Origin: Penicillium oxalicum
Taxonomy: Eukaryota > Ascomycota > Eurotiomycetes > Eurotiales > Aspergillaceae
Length of the DNA stretch: 64,000 nucleotides
Assembly: GCF_001723175.1 (NCBI RefSeq)
Contig: NC_064650.1
Span: forward strand, 992,001 to 1,056,000
Direction: 5' to 3'
In this document: piece by piece, positions 12,738-25,471 of the stretch
How the letters are laid out: every line of letters begins with the position of its first letter
Position numbering within the stretch: the first letter of the stretch is position 1
Notes under the pieces: model-generated
The model's database searches: none
The model's input: the letters and a program-made list of their open reading frames with translations, nothing else
What the model was told of the DNA's origin: nothing
Program-made: the position numbers and the translations under genes

Positions 12738-13066
12738 ATGACCACAACTGCTCAAGAATGCTCGTATTCTTGGTCCAAATGTGCTGTCTCATCGCTTACC
12801 GGGACAGCAATCGGGCTCGGCATCGCTCTCATCGGCCTCCTTGTCACGGGGCTGATCAAGAAGAACAGTAACAGGCAATCTGGCGCAAAAAGGGGATATA
12901 CATAGAGAGCCGTGCACCTGATATTGCGCTCAATCCGCTTGGGAGCTATACCCGTTCCCCGCCAATGACGACTCTCCAAACTACGCCTGGACACACGATC
13001 TCTGAAATGGATCGAGATGCCGGGCTTCCCTGCATCAGTCAACAAGGCAGAGGACCTGGACCTTAA
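12738..13066 (+). CDS. Possible small single-pass membrane protein
   Basis: This is a candidate gene, not one I recognise. An ATG in good context (AAGATGACC) opens a frame with a Cys-containing N-terminus, then a Gly-rich hydrophobic segment (GTAIGLGIALIGLLVTGLI, about residues 23-41) and KKN. That matches a transmembrane helix with a positive inner flank. The frame stops at 12903. A GT-AG excision of 12868-12905 joins it in phase to a second open stretch ending in TAA at 13066, for 96 residues with a Ser/Thr/Pro-rich tail. At 38 bases that intron is short even for fungi, so the unspliced 55-residue version is the alternative. No neighbour supports the call. Confidence 0.33.
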
Positions 13067-16000
13067 AGAGGCTTCGGATACGTCGGAGGTCTGTGTTCAA
13101 TACGGGCCTTCAATAGTTCCCTTTTCTCTCAGACTTTCATTTGGATCAACGAGATCGGGACACTTGCTGCGTAATGTATGCACGCATATTCTTGTGGTCA
13201 CTTTGTAGGCTTGCTGAAGATATAGAGCATTGCTCGGAGAAGTCCAGATCTCATCAATGAGAAGGTAATGGAATAGCTGCACGCCCACAGTCAATCACTC
13301 TGAGAATAGTCCTCGAAAGCCAAGTTCTGCTCCGTCACTGCCACACAGATAGTATTCAAAATGGATATGTCAGCTTCATTCCCTTCCACGTTCTCTCTAC
13401 TAGCTTGATGGATGTGACGTGATTCATTCAGTGTGGAAGATCAATGCGAGAAAAATGATAATGTATCAGGAAACCAAAGTTTGAGTGGCATTGAGGTTCG
13501 CCTTAGCCTCGCCCGAAGGGTACTAGTCACCAGCACTGCGAAGAAGTGCCAGCCCATCGCTGGTGGCCCCACTCCCTCAATCAAGATTAGCCGTCTCGAA
13601 GGTGGGGGGGCTATGGGGCGCCTGTAATCCATCTACTTCCACCACTCGACTCACCTCGAGGGGCTTCAGCAGAGAGGGTGATCCGTCATCGCAGCCATGG
13701 GCGTGACACCATGTGGTAGCACTCATCAGCATAGAGCTGAGTTGACGAGCGGATTCGAGACAAACGGCGGGGCAATTGGCGAGAGAAACTCGGCGCGGCG
13801 ACGAAGGGCGGGGGAACAGGAAGCGTCTCCACCAGAAGAAAAAGGGAAATGGCAGTACGCCAGCTATCCTTGTACATGGCCTGGGAAGCTCTGGTAAGCC
13901 TTCGTTCCCGTTGATCAAGACTCTTGACCTTGACACGTCGCATAAACTGCGTCTATTGGACTTAAAGGGATATGGGTTTTGGCCAACATCGCTCCTGTCT
14001 CCCATCAGGTTGAATCTCTTCCGATTGACTTGAATGGGTATAATTGAGAAAGCAGCAGGCCTTACGACCGCTTCTGAAGTAACTATGGTGGCACATCCAG
14101 TCGGTAAGTATCACGTCCCGGTCGTAAATCTCTAGAGACAGTGGACTTGGTGAGCTTGCAGGCGCCATGAGCGAACGAGGCATCAACCGAGGGTGAAGAT
14201 TGGCAAACCAGTGTGGACCTAGGGGTTGGAAAAGGGAATTGATTCGTCAACGGAATTCATATGCTGTATAAGACCAGGCAGTACGTCAAAAGAGCCTCTC
14301 CGCGGTAATTTCCGGCAGCGTCAGCGGCCCGGGAGGAATAGCAACGGCCCTGGCGGCCTGAACTCGACAAGGACCCGTCACCGGAGATTTGAAGATTGGA
14401 ATGGCACCAAGGGGAGGAAGAAGGAATTGCGCTCCACTGTCAACGGTCAGGTCCGGTCAGCGGCCAAATTGTGTACATCCACCATAGCACATTCATCGAA
14501 TTGACCGACTTATCACTGGTATCTAGGAGCTACACTACCGCTTCATACACCATCACATGCTCCTACATCTGTACATCATTGACCGTACATAGTACGCAGT
14601 GGCTATGTGATCGTTGAAAAGACATTGCAATAGTCCAGTGACGAAAACCGAGTCACCGAGCGTAGCTCTCGCGCGTTTGCTTCACGTGTAGACTCTGGAG
14701 GTGAAAGGCACGGGATACATCCATATGGGGCTTGAGCAAGCGTTTTCGTCTCTGTTCATCTCCATGCATGGTCGAGAAACGAGCGCCCGTCCGATGGCGC
14801 AACCGGTCTGAGCCTCCCGGGCCTCTCGGACTTGGTCTCTCTGCTTCTCCATCGAGGTCATCCTGTTGTGATGGCAGCGGGGTGCTGTCAGTGGGTATTT
14901 GAAACGCAGTCACTTCAATGCTGGCCTGCCTCTTCACGGCGCCTCCGGTGCAGGTGATACGATCCCAGCTACATATACCTATGTATCCTGCACACTGCAA
15001 CTTGCAGACTGCCTGACATGGACGTGTACATATGCTCTCCGCATCAACTCAATTCTAGTTCGCTGAAGGTGGGAACCTAGGCAAAAGTCATCGTAGTGAT
15101 CTATACACCAAATATTCATTTGTTTCTGTGGCTTTCACTCTTCTGGCCCTGAGCTTCATTTCAAGGCCACTACCTTTCACGCTCAAGGCCACCCATTTAC
15201 CCAGGCCATCAGGGTAGTCTAATAAGCCACTCATACAACTCCAATGATTTCATGGGACATCTTTGGTCTCCTCCTCTCAGATGGACGGCCCCTCGTCGGT
15301 CGGCGTTTGATTGCAACGTCAACAAGATCCGTGATTATGTCCCATGCCCGGTAATTCCCCCCATCTGCCCGCAGTGCCCACCAGTACCTAAGGCACTGCG
15401 TCGGTACATTCGATTTTTTCCTACCATTCACCCCCTTCCCTACTGAGCAAATCCTCGGACCTTCTCCAATCTGGCAATTGGGGAGGGTCCCTCATGCCCC
15501 GCCATCGATGATCGGCCCCCGCCAATGGCACCTCATCGGCCCATGTACGATGACGGATCACCGACGTACGGTGATGTACGTTCTAGAGACATCGACACCA
15601 CGTTGACATCTCATAACCATCTGTACGCACAGACTCAAACCCTGAGTCTCTTGAAACTTCAAGCGTTGCGAGGCCTCTCACACGCATGATGTCGGGTCGC
15701 ATGACGTGGGAAAAGGGCCGAGACCGCGATTCAAAGTAGGAAGTGGAATCGTTGAACATCATTCGAATCACATGAACAGCCCTGGCTGTAAACACTCCAT
15801 CCCGCGTTTCCTCAATCATAAATCATCTCACAGCGGCACAAGAGATACAACTCAGAGCTTACAGCCCCACAGGAAGGTTCGAGGGGAGGTGCCCTCGACG
15901 TTCACGAGTCTTGCCATCTTCCATCTAGGTAATCTGACGGCGGACGATGCCAGAGAGTAGTACACCAAGCGTAAAGTGGGTTGAAACCTAATCCCCAGAC

Positions 16001-18900
16001 TATGCCCGGCAGACTTTCATTGGGACAAGCCTGTTTTTTCCATGGCTCCCGAGCCAATTCAAACAGGCGTACATGGGTTACTGTAGTACTTTTTCAGAGG
16101 CCAGACCCCATCACCTCCAAACACTGGAGGTCGGGGACATGAAAAGAGACGCAGGCTAGATGGCTACCACGCACTCAGTCGGGTCGCTCCTGACTCGGAC
16201 ATGGACCGGCCTTCTCCCAGCCTGTTTCGTGTGTTGATCCGTCAGAATAGGCCTTCTATCAAGCGGAGAACACCAGGTCAGGTCATGGCAGGATTTAAAC
16301 GTGGTGATCTGCCGTCCATCATTGTTACATCTCACTGTTACAGTCTTGCGAGGGGTGGCACTCGAGTTCGAGATGCATGGCCGATCGCAAGACTCCCGAC
16401 TTTGCGGATCCCCCCCGCCTGTTCTTCGTGGGAGAACGATACATAGGTTACTGCTTGGTGGGAAGTATTCCCCCATCACAATCGTCATTACAAGGGTCGT
16501 TTGTTCCGTGTCTCTCTGTCTCGATGGATTACCCTCCGGTCTTGATCACTCGTTGAAATCCTCCGGTGTGTATCACCAAGTTGTCCCATAGTTTTACCTG
16601 ACCAGGGATTCCCAGTGTGATCCCAGCCGCCGGCCGGCATGCGACTAGATCATCTGAAACCGAATAGCTGCAACGGGTAGTCCCTCGCACTGACCCATGC
16701 TGCTCATTCAAGTTCTGCTCCAAGCCTTCTCGTTGGCGGAAGAAGAGTCTGCTAAAAGAGCCCCCCTATCAATCAAGCTGGTTACCATTTTGCTTCATCG
16801 CCAGACAGCCAAGGGTCCAAGGATGACTGCCCCTCCACCCCGACGAGGTGACAATGAATCACAGCTGTAAAGTGTGAAGGGTAGAGAAAGAACGAGAAAA
16901 AAAAGGGGAAAGGAAAAAAAAATCAAAGTTCCCCTCGACTGTGCATATCGGCTTCCGACGGTCTTCAGGGAGAGGGAGAAACACTTCAATTGGGTGATGT
17001 GACAGCGAGCAGGTAGCGGGGCTACTACTTGGCAGTGGATTCCAAACTTGGATTTGGTAATGCTTAGGGAAACCGGGGCATCAGGTCGGACAAAGGGGGA
17101 CATGGGATGAGCAGGATGAGCCCAAGTTAGTCCTGGAAATATGAGGTTTCACTGACGTCCCGATCGAACTCGGGTTCTAACGGAGATGGTATTTCCCTCG
17201 AGGGAATTTCAAGGCCACGCATTGGAAGACCGAAACTATATGGTTGATACGATCCGAGGGTGATATGATAGAGTGAGCGTATTGACTGGAGGGATACCTC
17301 AGACAGCACACTATCGCTATCTAGGGGTGGATGTGTATATTCGACTGCAGAGTTCTCTGCTCAACTCTTCACGACTCAGAGTCCAAGAATGCCCGTTTCC
17401 AACGATTAGGTTATCGCGCCCGACGCCCAGCACGTGCAAAGGGTGCAGGATCGCGGGGAGGTGCAGGATGACGACGGTGTAAGAGATTCAAAGCCGGGGA
17501 AAATGTGATACGTCGAATGAGAGAACTGTCAATCACTCTGGTCACTGTCGATTCAATTCCCTTCTATGCTTGAGGAGTTTCTAGAGCTTGAAAAGAACAG
17601 GCTCACCCTGACCGTTCAGGATGGACTCGCTACTAGCCGGGTGCAGGCGTCAAAGAGACTATTTGGAGTGGTCGAGTCATGGGAACGATTACCCAAAGAT
17701 GAAAAGGAGCGCCCCTACTCAGGGGAATTTGGCCCCTCTCCGTTCCAGATATGGTACCTGCAGCTGCTGATTCTGTGATGTTCATCGTTGGCAAGATCAT
17801 TACCCTTCTTGTCCAATTCCGATCTATGGAAAAGGGGCCACGGGTGCGTCTTTGACCGTTCAGGCGACATATCCGCGGCACGAGGGCAGGTCTGAAAGAT
17901 AAGGCAAGCGCTTGGTGCAACGAAACTACCTCCATCAAGGAGATCGGGTGCACGAAAAACAAAGAACAGGACCCGGGAACCGTAGACAAAGTGGGGAATC
18001 AGGAGTCCTCCGTTTTAAGGGCAGTAGTGCAGACTGCAGACCGCGAGAATCGTGATTCAGGGTGGTCGGATACATGAAAGACGGGATCAACCCAATGGGG
18101 GGGGGGTTCTTCTCCCACCCACTGGAGGGGCCATCAGAGAAGGAACACAAAGCCACGAGATATTGATTTGATGCGGAAGAGATGAGAGACATGAAGCGGG
18201 TCAGGTTTGTGGAAAGGGCACTAGGATGTGTCGCGGGGACAGTGCCGAAGCTGTGCATGTTGATCTAAGGCGACTGGTCCTCTCTGCCCTGTCGATCGTG
18301 AAGACCCTCTGGCCGTGTGCTTGCCTGTCAATGGCGACGAGGAAAGCCAACCAGCTGAAAGAATGGATACGACAATGGACTTCCTTTTGCAATTCCAGCA
18401 AGATCCAGACCCAGCTGAAGGTGCTGTCCTTGAGTTCCAAGCCTGTACACAGTCGTACGGAGGTACTGAGGATGCATGCACAGTTGTACACTACTAGATC
18501 GACTCCTCGAATCAATACAGGAGCACATCTTCAGGATCATTGCATGGGGGAGGCACGCGCAGCAGGTTGACCCCGGTTTCTTTGGGCCACTCGTCCACTG
18601 GATTAGAAACTGGGTTCATTCATCGATGGAGCGGACACCATTGGGAATCTAGAGAGGTGGAACTGCAGAGGAACTAGATGGCCCCCGAGTCTGTTGGTCA
18701 GTAGTGTTGTGATTAGACAAGACCAGGCGTTAAGATGAATTGCACCTGAGTGCAATCCCATCTGGTCTGAACCTGCTCATCTGAATGATGTTGGAGGGGA
18801 GGCGGGCCATGCTCTTTGTGTTGGTCATCACCTTTGAAGTGTGATGCCCAGATCTTTGAACGATCGAGACACGAATTGCAGTGCTCCGCCGTGACTCCTC
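13067..18900. other. Gene-poor stretch
   Basis: About 5.8 kb has no reading frame I can support on either strand. The frames present are short, often lack ATG starts and show no domains or conserved motifs. I saw no tRNA T-loop, transposase frame or terminal repeats. A small perfect inverted repeat (ATCACCG-5 bases-CGGTGAT) lies near 15555-15575. The stretch may be regulatory sequence, untranslated RNA or decayed DNA, and nothing distinguishes these by eye. Confidence 0.5.
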
Positions 18901-20183
18901 TCCGAGTCCACCACCTCATTTGATGCGCAAGGACAGGAATCAGACTTGACCTTCCATCCCCCCCCCCCCAATTGCTCACATTGTCCGGCGTGGTCGACGG
19001 GGCGACCCTCACAGCAACACACCCTTCGCGACTACCCAATTTTCCAACGACCATCACCATCACCACGACCGGTGTGCTCAAGCTCGAGCCATTCAAACTC
19101 CCCCAGAAAGGCCGAGAGACCCTCCCCCGAATCCACACCCTCGAAACGATCCCCGATCCTCTCGAGGTGCTTCCCTCCTCGAATCCTCGAAACCACCTTC
19201 ACCTCGCAGACCCTTCCCAACCTCATCCTCTTTCTCGCTGCCGTCTGCCCTTTCCTTCCCACACCCGGAGTCGCGGGTCCTCCTGCTCCTTTCTCATCAC
19301 CCTCTCAACTCGAAACGCCGGTCGGTTCTCCAACTGCCCTCCATTGTTCCCACTCCCCGAACCCTCCTTGGAGGAGTGCGACTGCCACTGCTCCTCCTCC
19401 TCTCACCATTCCCACTTCTCCCACTACCTCAAGTACAGACAAGAGCAAGAACTGAGCATCGAGACAACAACGGACTGGATCGGCCCGTGCTGCCCATTCC
19501 CACGTCGGTACACTACTCCTCGCCGCCCGCAACATCGTCTGCGCCAGTCGTGTCCGCATATCCGATTCCTCATAACCTCCCCGTCGAGCATTTGTTGGAC
19601 TATTGCATCACTTGTCGAGCACTCCTCTCTATCGGGTTGCTCTATTTGCGGTGTCGGACAAATTCGACTCTCTATCTTGTGCTGGTGATCTCTGTTGGGC
19701 GGATCCAATTTTTGCCCTCCCGTCGCCTTTGCCTTTCATCCTCCTCCACATTCGCCGTCCGGTCATCTCCCACTCCACCTTCTAACACAGATCACGAAAA
19801 GCCTTCCTTTCTCCTCCCCGTCCCTCCCTCTCACAACCTACTCACCTCAATTTTGAAATCGTCACTTGGCTCTGTGTGATAAATCGTGTCAAGTTTACTT
19901 GTTTCTTCTTTTTTTTTTCCGTCCTGGTCTCCTGGTGTGCGGTTGAGATTTTCGGTTCGACGTTTCTACGGTTGGAAGTGGAACCCGGAGGGGCTGTTTG
20001 AAGTCGTCGGTCGTGTGGGAAAATCGAGTTTCCCTCCGCCCATATCGTCACGTCGGATCATACCCGAGTACGGGCTTCACACGGAGAGATTGCTACATGA
20101 TCTCACAAATCGATGGGCATGCGCACGGTTCCCGCCACCTGGGTGACCTCTCCCCGATAGCGTCAAAACAGATCCCTCGCACC
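18901..20183 (+). promoter_or_regulatory. Long pyrimidine-rich leader/promoter of the CutA-like gene
   Basis: The plus strand from about 18950 to 19900 is strongly C- and T-rich and includes a run of 12 C at 18958-18969. Such tracts usually precede fungal start codons, but this one is unusually long. It creates apparently open frames of up to 238 codons on the plus strand only because stop codons need purines. I read it as promoter plus 5' untranslated sequence of the gene starting at 20184. Confidence 0.45.
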
Positions 20184-23100
20184 ATGCCCTGGATGCCGCA
20201 GAATGACCCGTCCGAGGTCCCTCCTCGACCCCAATTGACCTCTCAACAGTCCAATTCCCTCCCCTCAACTCCTTACCAACATGCGCGCAAACTCTCCTTG
20301 ACCTCACGGTCGCCGTCCCCCGTCCGTGGCAGCACATCTCCTCGGTCCACCTACTCGGAATCGACCCATCTACCTCCCTCGGCGCGAAAGCCCCTGGGGG
20401 GTTGTAAATATGAAACCGCCATGGCTTACTTTCGAAGACGAATACCCTATAGCCTCGGGGCGGATCTATTGCCCGAAGAAAAGGAGGGTCTCAAGGAGCA
20501 TCTGGAACCCGACGAGGAACGCCGGTTGACCGCCGATATCATGGACCTTTATGATCGCTTGTTACCGTCCGCCGAGAGCGACGACCGACGCCGGCAGCTC
20601 GTCGCAAAGGTGGAAAAATTATTTAATGATCAGTGGCCAGGACATGAGATCAAGGCAAATGTCTTTGGTTCGTCGGGGAATAAGCTTTGTTCGAGTGATT
20701 CGGATGGTACGTTCCCGGAGGAAGCATCGCAGAAAGAAATCTGGGCCGTGTGACGGCCTCGGGGGGAGGAATCCAGAAAGAGAGAGAGAGAGAGGAAGAG
20801 AGAGGCACCGCCCCCCCTCTCCTCCCCCCCCCAAACTTCCTAAAAATGGCCTTGAAAAAAACGATGTTCTGTGGACTAACTCTAGTGGCAGTGGATATTT
20901 GTATCACGACGGATTACAAGGACTTGGAGCATGTGTGTCTGCTGGCAGAAGTACTGGCGAAGCGTAAGGATGATCACGGTCCCCTTGGCGTGCGCGTACA
21001 GTCGACGCGAGCATTTCTGTGAACGGTGGCTGACTTTTGGTCTTTTTTTGAAAATGCTCAGACGGTATGGAACGGGTGGTTTGCGTGTCCCATGCCAAAG
21101 TCCCCATCGTTAAAATTTGGGATCCCGAACTTAAACTGGCCTGTGACATGAACGTCAACAATACCCTCGCTCTGGAGAATACGCGGATGATCCGAACATA
21201 TGTGGATGTCGACGACCGAGTTCGGCCGTTAGCGATGTCGGTCAAGCATTGGACAAAGCGCAGGATTCTCAACGATGCTGCGCTAGGTGGCACCTTGAGT
21301 TCCTACACCTGGATCTGTCTCATCATCAATTTCTTACAGACACGGAATCCGCCGGTCTTACCCAGTCTTCAAGCTCGCCCACATGAAAAGAGGGCGACCC
21401 CGGACGGGTTGGTATACTCTTTTGACGACGATCTGACAACACTACGTCAATTCGGCCTCAAGAACAAAGAAACAGTGGGTGAGCTGTTTTTTGGGTTCTT
21501 TCGCTATTATGGACACGAAATCAATTACGAGGAGAACGTCATTTCGGTGCGCGAGGGTAAACTGGTGTCCAAGGAGGCCAAGGGCTGGCATCTATCAGTG
21601 AATAATCGACTGTGCGTCGAGGAGCCTTTCAACACATCGAGGAACCTGGGAAATACCGCGGACGATACCTCTTTCCGAGGGTTACACATGGAGCTCCGGA
21701 GAGCCTTCAAGTACGCATCGGATGGGGATCTGGCCGGATGCTGCGCCCAGTTTGAGTTTCCCCCAGAGGAGGAGCGGACGTGGGAACGACCGCCTCCCCA
21801 GCCGAGGCCCGTCATCACCGCCGCGTACGCTCCGAAAGGAGGTCGCGGTGGAGGCCGGGGTGGTGGGCGTTACGGGAATAACCAATACTCCCGGACGGGA
21901 TTCAGCAACGGTGGCCGTCGCACGTCCAACACGGGGAACAAATCTGCTTTCCGACAACCCAATTCAGTAGGCACTTCAGATCTCTCCTTCCAGGCTCAGC
22001 AACAAGCCCAATTTTTGCTACATGACCAGCTGTACCAACAAATCCAACTTCTTCAGGCCCAGGAGCAAGAGCTGCGCATGCAGCTCCACAACCAGGCCCT
22101 CATCACCGGACGGCCCCCTCCGGTGTTTCTTCGCCAGCCGTTTATCCAATTCCCCATGCCACAGCAGCAGGAATACATGGGCGGTGATGAGACTGCCCGG
22201 CCACGGTCCGGGACCGTGAGTCAGCCTCCTCTGACACCGTCGCCGAGCCGGCAGCAAAATCACTATCCCAGCCCGACGTATGCCTCCGTGAGTGCTGCCG
22301 CCACGCAAGGAACCGCCGCCGATCCTTCGTCCCCCTCGGCGTCCAACGGTCACCCGGATCTCCACCGCGATCCTCGCCGGGCGTCGCTGGTCAACGGATC
22401 ACCCAAGGCAAATTTGCGAGCACAGTCCCAGCCTGCCCGGCCTCAACATTCTCCGACGATTCCATCATTGTATGCGATCCCACAGCCTCTTGACACGTCA
22501 TTTTTGTCAAGGCAGCAACCGGTCCCTGAGCCATCCGAGATCGGCGAGGGGAGCGGCGATGAGAACATGATGCCGTCCAACAGCCTCCCCGGCAATGCCT
22601 CTCATCCCGACACAGGGGACGAGAACCGAGCTCAAGACATGATTAGTTACTATTATACCCCACAACAGCTGCAGCTTTATCAACAAAATGCGCTGCTATC
22701 GCCCTTGTCTACCACGCCGATCAGCTTCGCGTTGCCGAATGGCTACACGTCTTACCTCCCCGTGCAGCCGGAGTACAGGTCTGGGTCGTTCTCGTCGGAA
22801 GGAGTCAACTCTCGACCGGAACAGATGTCACCTCCGACGCAGAGCTCTGCTGCGTTTGGGCCACAACGTTCGCCGTCGCGACCCGCACCGCCAATTGATC
22901 GAGGTCCCCTCATTGTCGACGGTTCGGTCCCGCCCAGCGAGTCTCGGCAGCGATATGCGATGGATTTGGTGGACCCGTACGCCGCCGTCACCCATTACAC
23001 GTCCACGTCCGATGATCACAACATGAACACTCCCGCCAGCTTCTCCGACTCGTTGTCGCAAGACTTCCAAGACCCGATCTCGTGCGATAGCGAACAGCAA

Positions 23101-23799
23101 CAGGGTTATTCGCAAGGCCCGCTTCAACCGCCCAAGAGTCTTGGTGTCACCGGCCTCGCTGAACTGCCTTCGAAAAACGCGAATGGGCAGCCTGAGCTCC
23201 TGGCCAGTCGTTTGCAAAACCTGCACTCGTCCAATGCTGAAAAGCTTGCTCACTCGCAGCCAACGACCAAGGCACCTTCCGAGCGACAGAAGAGTGGGAC
23301 TGCACCCCATGGCTCCGGCAAAGATGCGATGCCCGTCAAGAACTCGACCGCCGAGAAATCATCCCCCGGAATACCCACCAACCATGAAGGACGTCAGCAG
23401 ACGTCGAACCCAAAGCGTGGACGTTCCAACGGGGTGGAAGCCACCGATAAATCAAGCGGGGTCTCCCATGGCCACGGACAGGGCCATGGTCATGGCCATG
23501 CAAATGGCTATGCGTCGACTCCTCACGGGCCGAAATCTAAGACCAAGGGGCGTCAAGAGGCTGTGCTCCATTCTGCACATCACCCAAGCGATGGGAAGGA
23601 TCGGAACACCGACCATGGCCCTCGAAAGACTGGTGGTCATGCCAATGGGAGTAACGAAAACAATCACAGCGGATGGCAAACCACGGGAAAGAAGAAGCAT
23701 CGCAGGAGTGGCAAGTCGTCCGCTGCTGAATCGCGAGGAGGCGCGCACGGCGGTCCAGAACCACTACCCGAGGATGTGTCCTTGCGCAAGGGTGGCTGA
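20184..23799 (+). CDS. cutA: CutA-like RNA terminal nucleotidyltransferase with a long low-complexity tail
   Basis: This is a non-canonical poly(A)/poly(U) polymerase-type nucleotidyltransferase. Aspergillus nidulans CutA and CutB add C/U-rich tags to mRNA 3' ends during decay, and the role here is assigned by family. Exons 20184-20706, 20892-20963 and 21062-23799 give 3333 bases (1110 residues). The catalytic centre, FGSSGNKL followed by DSDVDICI (about residues 160-180), spans the first intron. The central domain and PAP-associated domain follow (LAMSVKHWTKRR, then GTLSSYTWICLIINFLQ). From about residue 460 the protein is disordered, with an RGG-type segment near 21840-21870, Gln-rich stretches and a His/Gly repeat near 23470-23510. 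The first intron is long (185 bases) and GA-rich. A further in-frame ATG lies upstream at 20097. Whether this is CutA, CutB or another paralogue is uncertain. Confidence 0.85.
20777..20806 (+). repeat. GA microsatellite inside intron 1 of the CutA-like gene
   Basis: An imperfect (GA)n tract, followed by two C-runs, accounts for the greater length of this intron compared with the others in the window. It is seen directly. Confidence 0.8.
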
Positions 23800-25471
23800 A
23801 CATAGGCTTCGGATCGCACTCATCATCGATATGCTACTAGGCAAGCGTCTTTCTTCAAGTCTTTTCAACGCCCGAGATATGAAAGGGCAGGAAAACAGGG
23901 TTTTCTTTTTCACAATTCCCCCCAAAAAACACAAAAAACCTGACACGCCATGCACTTGCAAAGAGGGCCAACGTCAACACGAAAGCCGCCATTGCTCTTT
24001 CGCTTCCATCAAAGCTCTCAACGTCTCACTTTTCTCGAATCACCACACTGTCGAGCAAATCTTCGACTTTATTAACGACTGTCTCCAGATTCCACGGCCA
24101 TCTTGAATCTTTTCTGCACCTCTTGTGTTCGTTTAATTTTTCTGTTTTGTAATTCCCACCTGTGCCTTTCTTTCTGTGTCGATGTGTGTCACTTTTAACC
24201 CGGTGTCCAGGGGATAGGGTCGGTTCATGCATTTTTCGCCGCATTGCTTCATGTCATCGGACCAAGAGCATTATTCATCATTCATCATAGTTGCCGGTGC
24301 TGCTGTTGTCATTTTTTTTTCTCCCTCTCTTTTGCTTTTTTCGCGCTCCTCGTGGGGGTTTTTCTTATTTTCCCTCTTTTTCTTCTCACAACATCCAACT
24401 TTTCATGGCTGGCCTAGGCTGCACGTCAGTCCCGTTTGGTTTCGGGTCGACTCATTGTGCGCATGTTTTTTCCGCTTTTTTTTCATGTCTACATATGATT
24501 CCAAGAAAGACCCTTCAACCTAGCATCTGGCAAGGAGAGGGGAAGCTGAATTGAATGGATACCAGGGCTATGCCATCTATAACGAGGTTTTGAATTACAT
24601 TGAGCGAATGCGAAATGTTTCCTTTTTTCCCCTGGCCATGGCTCCTTGTGTATGGCCTAGGTGCGATATTCATGGATCAAAACTCATCTTTCAAGTCCTA
24701 CTACCAAATATTCCTGGTATAATATTGTACCACCCGTGTAGGGTTTGTTCTGTAACCCTCTAGAGTTGGAGGTTGTTTGTTTACCTGATGGATACTTACT
24801 TGGTCTGCATACCTCAGAGAGTTAGTTACTCAGTCAAGTAGCAATCCTCCAGCCCCGCTTATCTCGCTTTTTGGACTGGCGAATTCCATCCAGTACAACT
24901 TTTTAACCTCGGCCCGACCTACCGATGCCTAATACTTTACTTCACTTTGGCTCCGCAGCAGGCAGGGGTCTTGCATTATTCACGATCAGGGGCTCGTTTT
25001 TCGTTGGAATTAAGTAGTATGTTATTGGTATCGTACATTAGGATGGTCGAGCAAGACTCGACCGTGATCCTTCTTTCCAGTCACCCAAAATATCTATCAA
25101 TGTGATCACGCCGCTGATCATTCGCTTCAGGACGTGAGGAAAGGACCCAACAGCCTGGGGGAAAAAGGTAGGGGAAAAAGACAAGGAAAGAAGAAAAAGA
25201 AAAGGCTATATGGGCGAAATATGCGAGCAGATCCGACGGGGTCAAGCTTTGGAAAACGGCACAATAAAGGGATCAAAACGACAAAGGGACCATGATTAAT
25301 ACAATGAGACTCGCACTACTGCACGTTGTCAGGAACGCAATATGTTCAGTCCGTAAGAATTGGTGGGAGGTGGAAGGGAAAACGACATTGGTCATCGCGG
25401 TAGCTTTGTCGACAAAATGAACGACCCGACCTACTTGGCGATGAGGAGGGAGGAGGCCGAAGAAACTTTGT
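23800..25471. other. Convergent intergenic region
   Basis: This lies between the 3' ends of the CutA-like gene (+) and erg1 (-). It is T-rich at about 24120-24480. The frame at 23141-24106 is an out-of-frame shadow that runs past the real stop. No gene is seen. Confidence 0.55.

Noticed and set aside
15555..15575. Small perfect inverted repeat as a possible terminator or operator
   Set aside because: A seven-base stem in a fungal intergenic region is within chance expectation and has no adjacent gene.
17150..17185. TTCGATC sequence resembling a tRNA B box
   Set aside because: Neighbouring bases do not form a five-pair stem, and no D-arm or anticodon arm is present upstream.
18946..19688. 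Plus-strand frames of 169 and 238 codons upstream of the CutA-like gene
   Set aside because: The DNA is pyrimidine-rich, so stop codons are rare in every plus frame. Starts are not convincing and two frames are open at once.
23141..24106. 321-codon plus-strand frame
   Set aside because: It is out of frame with the CutA-like gene it overlaps, rich in Arg, Pro and Met, and explained by the low-complexity tail of that gene.
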